From: Pleodorina starrii
Taxonomy: Eukaryota; Chlorophyta; Chlorophyceae; Chlamydomonadales; Volvocaceae
Reading direction: 5' to 3'
Assembly (NCBI GenBank): GCA_030267565.1
Contig: BRXU01000001.1
Span: 10,209,001 to 10,273,000 of the forward strand
DNA: 64,000 bases
Made by a program: the position numbers and the translations under genes. This document shows, in pieces, positions 35,165-45,300 of this stretch; within the stretch, counting starts at the first letter, position 1; the number at the start of each line of letters is the position of its first letter. The notes under the pieces were generated by a model, which made no database searches, was not told the origin of the DNA, and saw only the letters and a program-made list of their open reading frames with translations.

Positions 35165-38100
35165 GCCGGTCGGTGGTGCTCCGGGTGCGGCCGGGGGTGG
35201 CTCGCTGGCGGTCTGCGCTGGCGCCTTGGCAGGTGCGGCGGGGGTGTCCGTCTTTGGCTTTTTGGGGTGGGCGTATTTCGTCATGTGTTGTTGCTGAGGT
35301 CCTGTTTTTGGTTTAGGGCGGGACTGCGGAGGGGGGGAGCTTTCCGCTGGGCGCTTGCGTGGGCGTGGACGTGCTGCATCCCGTTCCGGAGTGGGGCGCG
35401 TCGTGCCGTGCGCCGCCAGCCGTACCGGGTCGGGGGCCGGGTTCGGTGGGTTGTGTTGCGGTGTCTCGGTTGTCTCGGCTCCGTCCGGTGCGTCGGCGGC
35501 CGTGCGGTTATGGCCCTGTCGGATGGGGAGTCCTTGCATGCGGAGCAGGTGATATGTGATGGTGTGGGTTGCGGGCGCGGGCCCTACTTGCCTTCTGGTC
35601 CGCTTTCTGCTGGTGCGTGCAGGTGCCGCGGCCTCTGGAGTGGGGGCGCGCCTGGTGGCCCGTCCCGTGTCGGCGTGGCGCGCTTCAGGAGCATTCGCGG
35701 TTGCTCTACGGGGCCTAGGGACGTCTTGCTGCGCGGGCCGCGGGGCGCCCGCGGCGTCGCTGGCATCCGGCGGAGGCTGCGGGATTTCCGCATCCAGTTC
35801 TGCGTCGTCAGTGTCCATGGGGCTGGGGTCGGCAGGGGTATGTGCCGGGGGGCCCTCGGGGCTTCCGGGTTCCGTCGGTTGCATGTGTGCTTCGGTTTCG
35901 GGGGAGCCCGCGTCATCTACCTCCATCGGGGTGGGGTTTGGGCTGGCGGCGGTGTACCGGGGTGCCTCGTGCTCTGCAGTCGCTCTCCCCTCGTGGGAGG
36001 GCGAGGGGAGCGCTTCGGTGGGGGTGGGTTCCGGTGGTGTGCGTGTGTCGTCGTGGCCAGTCTGGTGCTGTTCCGTCGTGTCCGTGGTGGTGGCGGCGGA
36101 TCCGTTCTGTGTGTTGGTCGTCAGGGTTGTGGTCCATTGCTCAGGTGGCGTGACATTCCGGAGGTCGACATGTGTTTGACATGGGGCGCTGTTGCGCCGG
36201 TGCTGGAGGCAGTAGATAGTGCCGTGAGCGAGGGGCCAATTGGTTGTCAGCCGTGAAGGGCGCGGCGATTGCGAGTCGATGATGAACCAATGCGTGTGTT
36301 GCCTTCGGACCGCGACGGCATGGCCTTCGAGATGCACTATGAAACCCCAGCTTTGGGCGTGGGGGGGGAGTTGTGCCCAGAGGGTGTCGAGCGGGTCCCC
36401 TTTGCGGATCGGGAGCTCGGTGCTCACTGATGCGATGTGTGTGCCGTGGAGTGTGTTGCCGCTGGCGTCGCGGATCCGTACGTTGTGGCGCAGGTAGTGG
36501 TTCAGCACTATGGTGGAGAAGTGGCCCGTGATGGGGTTGTGCGCGTGCTTCCAGATGGCGGCCGCTGCATGGAGGCCTTGCTGCTGCATGTGTGTTGTCA
36601 TGGTACGGCAGTAGCTTAGTACGTGGGGTGGGTCGATGTACGGGCCCCCGAGCAGGTTGTTAATGGCGTGAATCATGCACATCTGCGCTCGTTGCCTTTC
36701 GTGGTAGGTGGGGGTTTCCTGTTCGGGCGGGTGTCCCGGTGGCGGCCAGGGGACGTCCTCGGGGCGTCGCGGCGCGTTGTTTGTGCCGGTCGTGTGGGCA
36801 GGTGTTGCAGCGTGTCGGGTCGTGATCTCGTCGGGCCCTCCGTATTGGGGCTCATGTTGTTGTCGGTTGCGGCGGGTCGCTTCCGGGATGTCCAAGACTA
36901 GCAGAGCGAGCGCCGTTGCGAGGGGCGCAACCGTGCCTTGGCTCGTGTTTGGGACGTGTGTGAGCAGACCGGCGAGAGCACAGGCACAAACATGACCGTG
37001 CACGAGGCGTGCTAATGGTGGTGTGGCCTGCATAATTCTTGAGATGAGGAGGATGCCGGCTGCGAGGTATAGTGCAATGATGTCCCCTGTGATCAGTTGC
37101 CAGCAGATCAGGGTGAGCATGGTGAGGAATGCCAGCTGATGTGCAAGGTGTCCGGGTGCGTTCCATATTTGGCGGGCGCCGACGTGTAAGGTGTGTATGG
37201 CATGTCGTACGGTGCGGAGCAGGGCGGCACCTCGGGGTAGGGCGAGTGTTACGAGGATCAGGCGTCCCGCCCAGATCAGGAGGAATGCAGAGATCAGATA
37301 GTGGACGACGTCGTTCAGGGGTTGTAGGGCGAGGGTTAGGGCGGTTGGGGTGAATGCGAGGGGCATGAGTAGTATTGTATGGGCGACTCGAGTCCATTCG
37401 GCATGTATTCGTCGCGTTCTGTTGGCTTGCATGGTTAGTCGTGTCGCCGCCAAAAGTCTGTGTGCGAGGTGTTTGGTGATCAGAGCGGCGGTGCGTGCAC
37501 AGTAAAGGGCAAGGGCGACGGCCAGGGGCGCCAGTACCATGTAACGATACAGCAGGATATGAAACTGTATGTATGCCATCATTGCAAACTGAAGCCAGTG
37601 GAGCAGGGTCATGCCCGTCTGGCGCAGCAGCCAGAGGCTGGTCCTGACTACGGCGTTCAGGTTCCGTCGCTCCCGGCCTCTCACGCTGTGTGGGGTGGGT
37701 TCGCGGCTACCGTAGGGCTGTGCGTCGCTCGCGGCGCATGTGCCTCGGTTGGTCCTCAAGGCGCTCGACTCAATGGCGTTCGCAGCCCCTGTTGAGAGGG
37801 TGCCGTGCCTCTTCAGCCCTTCAAGTCGGTTTTGTGGGAGAGCGCGCGACTGAACCGCCACGACGCCGTATTCATCACCGATGGTGCAGCGACCGACCAG
37901 GTGCGGGGGTACAAAGTGAGCCATGGTGCTGAGTGCCTCGTGGTGCGGCGATGGGAGAGGGTGTGTTGTGTTCTCGGCCGATTTATAAGCCTGTCCGGGC
38001 TGGGTTCCGTACAGGTGCTCCCAGGCAGGTTTTAGCATTCTTGCTTGCCGTTGCTTTGTGGAAAATGCGTCGCATATTGAGACAGAGGTTTCGCATAGTC

Positions 38101-39016
38101 TGCTGTGGGTAGTTGCTGGCGTCCGCTCACTGATGTACTGCTTTTCCCGGAGTTTCCTCGCATTGCGGGGGTTTCGCCATTGCATTGGCATTATCGAATC
38201 TTGTCGAGGCTCACACATATTAGGCTGTGCTTTATCCGGTGACCATGGTGGCTTGCGGGACCCAGAGGCCCATGGCGGGCGGACTATTAGGTTCGGCTTC
38301 CTCCATTGGCAGCTGCTGCATTCTTCGTGCTGTATAACATTCCAGGAGCTTCCACATAGCCGGTAGGTTCGTGGCGAGGGCGATCCGTCCGCGTTCCAGT
38401 CCCATTCAGGTCGTTCACCGAGTGTTGCAGCTCTTCTCAGTGGGGCACTGTTGTTTTGTAGGGCTTCATTATTTGTAGATTCAAAGGATGCTGTTTTGGT
38501 AGCACGACTAAGTGTGCCAGCACGTTGCGTATGTTTCGCTAGTGCGGGCTTCTGTCGGATGGGTTTTCGGGGCTGCAATGGGTGCGGACTATTCCATTTG
38601 CACTTAATGTTGTCCGTCTCGTTGCGCGCAGGCTTCGGAGGCCAGCGTCTCGGGCCATGATTGCGCTCTTCCATTACTTGGGAGTGTGCTGGTTGGATTG
38701 GCTCTGTGGTCGTAGCTGTTAGTCTGCTGAGATGCGTTTCATTACAGCACAATACGTTCGTCCAGCTTCCAGCGGGCGTCAGTTTGGTTCGTCCATTGAC
38801 CCGGCGTAGGGCGTCTCCCTGTTCATTTAGCCATTTTTCAAGGCAGACCGGTCGTAGCTCTGCTTTATCTCCCACGGTCTGAAGTCCAAGGGGCAGAGGG
38901 CCAATGAGACGGCCGGCCCGATAGTCCGGCCAGAACTCTTCCCTCGCCCCAACTTCAGCCAGGAGGCAGGCCTCGGCGCCCAAGAGAAACACGGTTAGCA
39001 TCAACAGACAAAGCAT
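34808..39016 (-). CDS. Retrotransposon first frame: membrane-like region, Josephin protease, start of APE endonuclease
   Basis: 1402 residues from the first ATG (39016); the frame is open to TAG at 39119-39121, with a TTG at 39022. Residues 1-20 are hydrophobic and signal-like. Residues 20-450 are polar, with scattered Cys and Trp and no recognised family. Residues about 470-710 hold five or six hydrophobic, helix-length segments. Residues about 769-940 match a Josephin deubiquitinase: HERQ, then C780, H783 and NNLLGG, with H899 and D914 (HWFIID) downstream. Q775, C780, H899 and D914 reproduce the Gln-Cys-His-Asn spacing of ataxin-3, with Asp for Asn. Residues 960-1285 are a Pro/Thr/Ala linker with basic, NLS-like clusters. 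Residues 1286-1402 are the first half of an APE endonuclease (MNTRGL with N1292, LVLTETKL with E1319). The frame ends early; the APE fold continues in the next frame. Confidence 0.82.
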   Translation of the reverse strand: MLCLLMLTVFLLGAEACLLAEVGAREEFWPDYRAGRLIGPLPLGLQTVGDKAELRPVCLEKWLNEQGDALRRVNGRTKLTPAGSWTNVLCCNETHLSRLTATTTEPIQPAHSQVMEERNHGPRRWPPKPARNETDNIKCKWNSPHPLQPRKPIRQKPALAKHTQRAGTLSRATKTASFESTNNEALQNNSAPLRRAATLGERPEWDWNADGSPSPRTYRLCGSSWNVIQHEECSSCQWRKPNLIVRPPWASGSRKPPWSPDKAQPNMCEPRQDSIMPMQWRNPRNARKLREKQYISERTPATTHSRLCETSVSICDAFSTKQRQARMLKPAWEHLYGTQPGQAYKSAENTTHPLPSPHHEALSTMAHFVPPHLVGRCTIGDEYGVVAVQSRALPQNRLEGLKRHGTLSTGAANAIESSALRTNRGTCAASDAQPYGSREPTPHSVRGRERRNLNAVVRTSLWLLRQTGMTLLHWLQFAMMAYIQFHILLYRYMVLAPLAVALALYCARTAALITKHLAHRLLAATRLTMQANRTRRIHAEWTRVAHTILLMPLAFTPTALTLALQPLNDVVHYLISAFLLIWAGRLILVTLALPRGAALLRTVRHAIHTLHVGARQIWNAPGHLAHQLAFLTMLTLICWQLITGDIIALYLAAGILLISRIMQATPPLARLVHGHVCACALAGLLTHVPNTSQGTVAPLATALALLVLDIPEATRRNRQQHEPQYGGPDEITTRHAATPAHTTGTNNAPRRPEDVPWPPPGHPPEQETPTYHERQRAQMCMIHAINNLLGGPYIDPPHVLSYCRTMTTHMQQQGLHAAAAIWKHAHNPITGHFSTIVLNHYLRHNVRIRDASGNTLHGTHIASVSTELPIRKGDPLDTLWAQLPPHAQSWGFIVHLEGHAVAVRRQHTHWFIIDSQSPRPSRLTTNWPLAHGTIYCLQHRRNSAPCQTHVDLRNVTPPEQWTTTLTTNTQNGSAATTTDTTEQHQTGHDDTRTPPEPTPTEALPSPSHEGRATAEHEAPRYTAASPNPTPMEVDDAGSPETEAHMQPTEPGSPEGPPAHTPADPSPMDTDDAELDAEIPQPPPDASDAAGAPRPAQQDVPRPRRATANAPEARHADTGRATRRAPTPEAAAPARTSRKRTRRQVGPAPATHTITYHLLRMQGLPIRQGHNRTAADAPDGAETTETPQHNPPNPAPDPVRLAAHGTTRPTPERDAARPRPRKRPAESSPPPQSRPKPKTGPQQQHMTKYAHPKKPKTDTPAAPAKAPAQTASEPPPAAPGAPPTGYLKLVTMNTRGLQGHREGILRLVDDHKPDVLVLTETKLSAHHRRAIASMKQSMQPYQTYLSNRPHVADRANREAGVLIGVAERFSRQGSATAEPIPTELEGYIGHVRIAPQPAPPSTS
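34834..34839 (-). other. Frame change at a C6 run between the two retrotransposon frames
   Basis: On the element strand, GCCCCCCAGCC is where first-frame homology (GYIGHVRIAP) gives way to second-frame homology (ASSALHIIGVY). The shift is -1, as if one C were missing. The first frame then stops at 34808-34810. It could be a mutation, an assembly error at a homopolymer, or slippage during translation. Confidence 0.75.
36203..36712 (-). other. Josephin-like cysteine protease domain
   Basis: This segment codes HERQRAQMCMIHAINNLLGG followed about 120 residues later by GHAVAVRR and HWFIIDSQ. Known Josephin domains have Q-x4-C-x2-H-x2-NNLL, then a catalytic His and, 15 residues later, Asn. Here the Gln-to-Cys spacing is 5 and the His-to-Asp spacing is 15, the same as in ataxin-3. 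A role in deubiquitination or polyprotein cleavage is inferred only. Confidence 0.8.
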
Positions 39017-39289
39017 TTGCAAACGCCAGTTGATGCGCGCGCGTGGCCGGGAGCTCGCACTTACGCGTTTGAATCGAACCTGGTCAGCTGTCGAGGTCAG
39101 CTGCTGGTATTGTATTGTCTATTGTATCAGCTGCTTGTATTGTATTGTGTCCCCGGTGTTCGAAAGGTTCTGAAGGTTCTTCCGAAAAAACTACTGAAGC
39201 CTTACATACGTACTGGACATATCCCAAACCGGTTAGCTGCAAATGGACATGGTAGCACGGTGTCAGGTAAGGAACGCGGTGAGGGGTAT
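39017..39289 (-). promoter_or_regulatory. Retrotransposon 5' leader (putative promoter region)
   Basis: 273 bp upstream of the first ATG. It holds a 21-nt near-identical direct repeat (39098-39118 and 39128-39148, one mismatch, 30-bp period, rich in CAGCTG and TATTGTATTG). Non-LTR elements usually carry an internal promoter here, but no core element could be identified. An in-frame TAG lies at 39119-39121. Confidence 0.5.
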
Positions 39290-39302
39290 GTGTCGTACAA
39301 GA
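39290..39302. repeat. Target-site duplication, 5' side of the element
   Basis: GTGTCGTACAAGA, identical to 27667-27679. The bases outside the 13-mer differ on both sides, so the duplication is exactly 13 bp. Confidence 0.95.
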
Positions 39303-42300
39303 TATGCACGGTCTGAAGTCCAGGCCCGCCCCGCCCACCGACCCTGCTGGATCCGTATCCGGCCAACGAATGTACGTTCGTTTTGTGCACGCTAGGACAG
39401 GTCCATGGCGGCAACCCAGCGCGCGGCTGGCGACGCGCACATCGAAGATGCATGCGAGCACTCGGGTTTTGGCAATTCATTCGCAAGCTGTGGCATGGAT
39501 CGTTCATACCATGGTGAAAACCGCCCATCCCATCAGCACTGGGCACGTAAGCACCATTGGGCCAGATCAGTAGTACGGTGGGGGACCACGTGCGAACCCC
39601 TGGTGACGATCTGTACCAATTTTCCTGCGCGGGCACATGCCTGCGGTGCACTACAGCAGACACCCTACCGGGGTTTGCGGATGCGAGGATGAGGATGAGG
39701 ATGAGGGCGGGAGGGGGGGCGGGGCGAGGCCAGGCCAGGCCAGGGAACCGATGCCCAGCCTGCTGATGACTGAGTGGCCAGCCTGGAACGAACGTGCGGG
39801 ACAGAGTGGGTGAGCGGAGGTACGGTAGGTTGCGCTACTGCTGCTGCGGTTCCGTTCCATTCGCCCGGCCGATTCCCCGCTGCTGTGTGTAATCGATCAA
39901 AGCGCGGGCAAGCAAAGGTAGACGCGCGTGTATGTGCGTGTGTGTGCGTGTGCGTGTAGTAAGTGTCGTACAAGATATGCACGGTCTGAAGTCCAGGCCC
40001 GCCCCGCCCACCGACCCTGCTGGATCCGTAGCCGGCCAACGAATGTACGTTCGTTTTGTGCACGCTAGGACAGGTCCATGGCGGCAACCCAGCGCGCGGC
40101 TGGCGACGCGCACATCGAAGATGCATGCGAGCACTCGGGTTTTGGTAATTCATTCGCAAGCTGTGGCATGGATCGTTCATACCATGGTGAAAACCGCCCA
40201 TCCCATCAGCACTGGGCACGTAAGCACCATTGGGCCAGATCAGTAGTACGGTGGGGGACCACGTGCGAACCCCTGGTGACGATCTGTAACAATTTTCCTG
40301 CGCGGGCACATGCCTGCGGTGCACTACAGCAGACACCCTACCGGGGTTTGCGGATGCGAGGATGAGGATGAGGGCGGGAGTGAGGGCGGGAGGGAGGGCG
40401 GGAGGGGGGGCGGGGCGAGGCCAGGCCAGGCCAGGGAACCGATGCCCAGCCTGCTGATGACTGAGTGGCCAGCCTGGAACGAACGTGCGGGACAGAGTGG
40501 GTGAGCGGAGGTACGGTAGGTTGCGCTACTGCTGCTGCGGTTCCGTTCCATTCGCCCGGCCGATTCCCCGCTGCTGTGTGTAATCGATCAAAGCGCGGGC
40601 AAGCAAAGGTAGACGCGCGTGTATGTGCGTGTGTGTGCGTGTGCGTGTAGTAAGTGTCGTACAAGATATGCACGGTCTGAAGTCCAGGCCCGCCCCGCCC
40701 ACCGACCCTGCTGGATCCGTAGCCGGCCAACGAATGTACGTTCGTTTTGTGCACGCTAGGACAGGTCCATGGCGGCAACCCAGCGCGCGGCTGGCGACGC
40801 GCACATCGAAGATGCATGCGAGCACTCGGGTTTTGGTAATTCATTCGCAAGCTGTGGCATGGATCGTTCATACCATGGTGAAAACCGCCCATCCCATCAG
40901 CACTGGGCACGTAAGCACCATTGGGCCAGATCAGTAGTACGGTGGGGGACCACGTGCGAACCCCTGGTGACGATCTGTAACAATTTTCCTGCGCGGGCAC
41001 ATGCCTGCGGTGCACTACAGCAGACACCCTACCGGGGTTTGCGGATGCGAGGATGAGGATGAGGGCGGGAGTGAGGGCGGGAGGGAGGCCAGGCCAGGCC
41101 AGGGAACCGATGCCCAGCCTGCTGATGACTGAGTGGCCAGCCTGGAACGAACGTGCGGGACAGAGTGGGTGAGCGGAGGTACGGTAGGTTGCGCTACTGC
41201 TGCTGCGGTTCCGTTCCATTCGCCCGGCCGATTCCCCGCTGCTGTGTGTAATCGATCAAAGCGCGGGCAAGCAAAGGTAGACGCGCGTGTATGTGCGTGT
41301 GTGTGCGTGTGCGTGTAGTAAGTGTCGTACAAGATATGCACGGTCTGAAGTCCAGGCCCGCCCCGCCCACCGACCCTGCTGGATCCGTAGCCGGCCAACG
41401 AATGTACGTTCGTTTTGTGCACGCTAGGACAGGTCCATGGCGGCAACCCAGCGCGCGGCTGGCGACGCGCACATCGAAGATGCATGCGAGCACTCGGGTT
41501 TTGGTAATTCATTCGCAAGCTGTGGCATGGATCGTTCATACCATGGTGAAAACCGCCCATCCCATCAGCACTGGGCACGTAAGCACCATTGGGCCAGATC
41601 AGTAGTACGGTGGGGGACCACGTGCGAACCCCTGGTGACGATCTGTACCAATTTTCCTGCGCGGGCACATGCCTGCGGTGCACTACAGCAGACACCCTAC
41701 CGGGGTTTGCGGATGCGAGGATGAGGATGAGGGCGGGAGGGGGGGCGGGGCGAGGCCAGGCCAGGCCAGGGAACCGATGCCCAGCCTGCTGATGACTGAG
41801 TGGCCAGCCTGGAACGAACGTGCGGGACAGAGTGGGTGAGCGGAGGTACGGTAGGTTGCGCTACTGCTGCTGCGGTTCCGTTCCATTCGCCCGGCCGATT
41901 CCCCGCTGCTGTGTGTAATCGATCAAAGCGCGGGCAAGCAAAGGTAGACGCGCGTGTATGTGCGTGTGTGTGCGTGTGCGTGTAGTAAGTGTCGTACAAG
42001 ATATGCACGGTCTGAAGTCCAGGCCCGCCCCGCCCACCGACCCTGCTGGATCCGTAGCCGGCCAACGAATGTACGTTCGTTTTGTGCACGCTAGGACAGG
42101 TCCATGGCGGCAACCCAGCGCGCGGCTGGCGACGCGCACATCGAAGATGCATGCGAGCACTCGGGTTTTGGCAATTCATTCGCAAGCTGTGGCATGGATC
42201 GTTCATACCATGGTGAAAACCGCCCATCCCATCAGCACTGGGCACGTAAGCACCATTGGGCCAGATCAGTAGTACGGTGGGGGACCACGTGCGAACCCCT

Positions 42301-45300
42301 GGTGACGATCTGTACCAATTTTCCTGCGCGGGCACATGCCTGCGGTGCACTACAGCAGACACCCTACCGGGGTTTGCGGATGCGAGGATGAGGATGAGGA
42401 TGAGGGCGGGAGGGGGGGCGGGGCGAGGCCAGGCCAGGCCAGGGAACCGATGCCCAGCCTGCTGATGACTGAGTGGCCAGCCTGGAACGAACGTGCGGGA
42501 CAGAGTGGGTGAGCGGAGGTACGGTAGGTTGCGCTACTGCTGCTGCGGTTCCGTTCCATTCGCCCGGCCGATTCCCCGCTGCTGTGTGTAATCGATCAAA
42601 GCGCGGGCAAGCAAAGGTAGACGCGCGTGTATGTGCGTGTGTGTGCGTGTGCGTGTAGTAAGTGTCGTACAAGATATGCACGGTCTGAAGTCCAGGCCCG
42701 CCCCGCCCACCGACCCTGCTGGATCCGTAGCCGGCCAACGAATGTACGTTCGTTTTGTGCACGCTAGGACAGGTCCATGGCGGCAACCCAGCGCGCGGCT
42801 GGCGACGCGCACATCGAAGATGCATGCGAGCACTCGGGTTTTGGTAATTCATTCGCAAGCTGTGGCATGGATCGTTCATACCATGGTGAAAACCGCCCAT
42901 CCCATCAGCACTGGGCACGTAAGCTCCATTGGGCCAGATCAGTAGTACGGTGGGGGACCACGTGCGAACCCCTGGTGACGATCTGTAACAATTTTCCTGC
43001 GCGGGCACATGCCTGCGGTGCACTACAGCAGACACCCTACCGGGGTTTGCGGATGCGAGGATGAGGATGAGGGCGGGAGTGAGGGCGGGAGGGAGGGCGG
43101 GAGGGGGGGCGGGGCGAGGCCAGGCCAGGCCAGGGAACCGATGCCCAGCCTGCTGATGACTGAGTGGCCAGCCTGGAACGAACGTGCGGGACAGAGTGGG
43201 TGAGCGGAGGTACGGTAGGTTGCGCTACTGCTGCTGCGGTTCCGTTCCATTCGCCCGGCCGATTCCCCGCTGCTGTGTGTAATCGATCAAAGCGCGGGCA
43301 AGCAAAGGTAGACGCGCGTGTATGTGCGTGTGTGTGCGTGTGCGTGTAGTAAGTGTCGTACAAGATATGCACGGTCTGAAGTCCAGGCCCGCCCCGCCCA
43401 CCGACCCTGCTGGATCCGTAGCCGGCCAACGAATGTACGTTCGTTTTGTGCACGCTAGGACAGGTCCATGGCGGCAACCCAGCGCGCGGCTGGCGACGCG
43501 CACATCGAAGATGCATGCGAGCACTCGGGTTTTGGTAATTCATTCGCAAGCTGTGGCATGGATCGTTCATACCATGGTGAAAACCGCCCATCCCATCAGC
43601 ACTGGGCACGTAAGCACCATTGGGCCAGATCAGTAGTACGGTGGGGGACCACGTGCGAACCCCTGGTGACGATCTGTACCAATTTTCCTGCGCGGGCACA
43701 TGCCTGCGGTGCACTACAGCAGACACCCTACCGGGGTTTGCGGATGCGAGGATGAGGATGAGGGCGGGAGGGGGGGCGGGGCGAGGCCAGGCCAGGCCAG
43801 GGAACCGATGCCCAGCCTGCTGATGACTGAGTGGCCAGCCTGGAACGAACGTGCGGGACAGAGTGGGTGAGCGGAGGTACGGTAGGTTGCGCTACTGCTG
43901 CTGCGGTTCCGTTCCATTCGCCCGGCCGATTCCCCGCTGCTGTGTGTAATCGATCAAAGCGCGGGCAAGCAAAGGTAGACGCGCGTGTATGTGCGTGTGT
44001 GTGCGTGTGCGTGTAGTAAGTGTCGTACAAGATATGCACGGTCTGAAGTCCAGGCCCGCCCCGCCCACCGACCCTGCTGGATCCGTAGCCGGCCAACGAA
44101 TGTACGTTCGTTTTGTGCACGCTAGGACAGGTCCATGGCGGCAACCCAGCGCGCGGCTGGCGACGCGCACATCGAAGATGCATGCGAGCACTCGGGTTTT
44201 GGCAATTCATTCGCAAGCTGTGGCATGGATCGTTCATACCATGGTGAAAACCGCCCATCCCATCAGCACTGGGCACGTAAGCACCATTGGGCCAGATCAG
44301 TAGTACGGTGGGGGACCACGTGCGAACCCCTGGTGACGATCTGTACCAATTTTCCTGCGCGGGCACATGCCTGCGGTGCACTACAGCAGACACCCTACCG
44401 GGGTTTGCGGATGCGAGGATGAGGATGAGGGCGGGAGTGAGGGCGGGAGGGAGGGCGGGAGGGGGGGCGGGGCGAGGCCAGGCCAGGCCAGGGAACCGAT
44501 GCCCAGCCTGCTGATGACTGAGTGGCCAGCCTGGAACGAACGTGCGGGACAGAGTGGGTGAGCGGAGGTACGGTAGGTTGCGCTACTGCTGCTGCGGTTC
44601 CGTTCCATTCGCCCGGCCGATTCCCCGCTGCTGTGTGTAATCGATCAAAGCGCGGGCAAGCAAAGGTAGACGCGCGTGTATGTGCGTGTGTGTGCGTGTG
44701 CGTGTAGTAAGTGTCGTACAAGATATGCACGGTCTGAAGTCCAGGCCCGCCCCGCCCACCGACCCTGCTGGATCCGTAGCCGGCCAACGAATGTACGTTC
44801 GTTTTGTGCACGCTAGGACAGGTCCATGGCGGCAACCCAGCGCGCGGCTGGCGACGCGCACATCGAAGATGCATGCGAGCACTCGGGTTTTGGTAATTCA
44901 TTCGCAAGCTGTGGCATGGATCGTTCATACCATGGTGAAAACCGCCCATCCCATCAGCACTGGGCACGTAAGCACCATTGGGCCAGATCAGTAGTACGGT
45001 GGGGGACCACGTGCGAACCCCTGGTGACGATCTGTACCAATTTTCCTGCGCGGGCACATGCCTGCGGTGCACTACAGCAGACACCCTACCGGGGTTTGCG
45101 GATGCGAGGATGAGGATGAGGGCGGGAGTGAGGGCGGGAGGGAGGGCGGGAGGGGGGGCGGGGCGAGGCCAGGCCAGGCCAGGGAACCGATGCCTAGCCT
45201 GCTGATGACTGAGTGGCCAGCCTGGAACGAACGTGCGGGACAGAGTGGGTGAGCGGAGGTACGGTAGGTTGCGCTACTGCTGCTGCGGTTCCGTTCCATT

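Larger units (their letters stand above)
27680..39289 (-). mobile_element. Dualen (RandI)-like non-LTR retrotransposon, nearly intact
   Basis: An 11,610-bp insertion in the satellite, read right to left. It has a 5' leader, two long frames that together code protease, APE, RT, RNase H, CCHC and RLE modules, a short 3' UTR and an AT-rich trinucleotide tail at 27680-27704. There are no LTRs. It is flanked by a perfect 13-bp duplication. Carrying both an APE and a restriction-like endonuclease is the published hallmark of Dualen elements of Chlamydomonas. Both frames are open over 4.2 and 7.0 kb; the only clear lesion is a one-base frame change inside APE. The 5' end could be slightly truncated, which cannot be judged from one copy. 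Confidence 0.95.

Noticed and set aside
35120..36256. 378-codon plus-strand frame inside the retrotransposon
   Set aside because: It lies opposite the Pro/Thr-rich linker and the protease, which have clear homology on the minus strand. It is a shadow.
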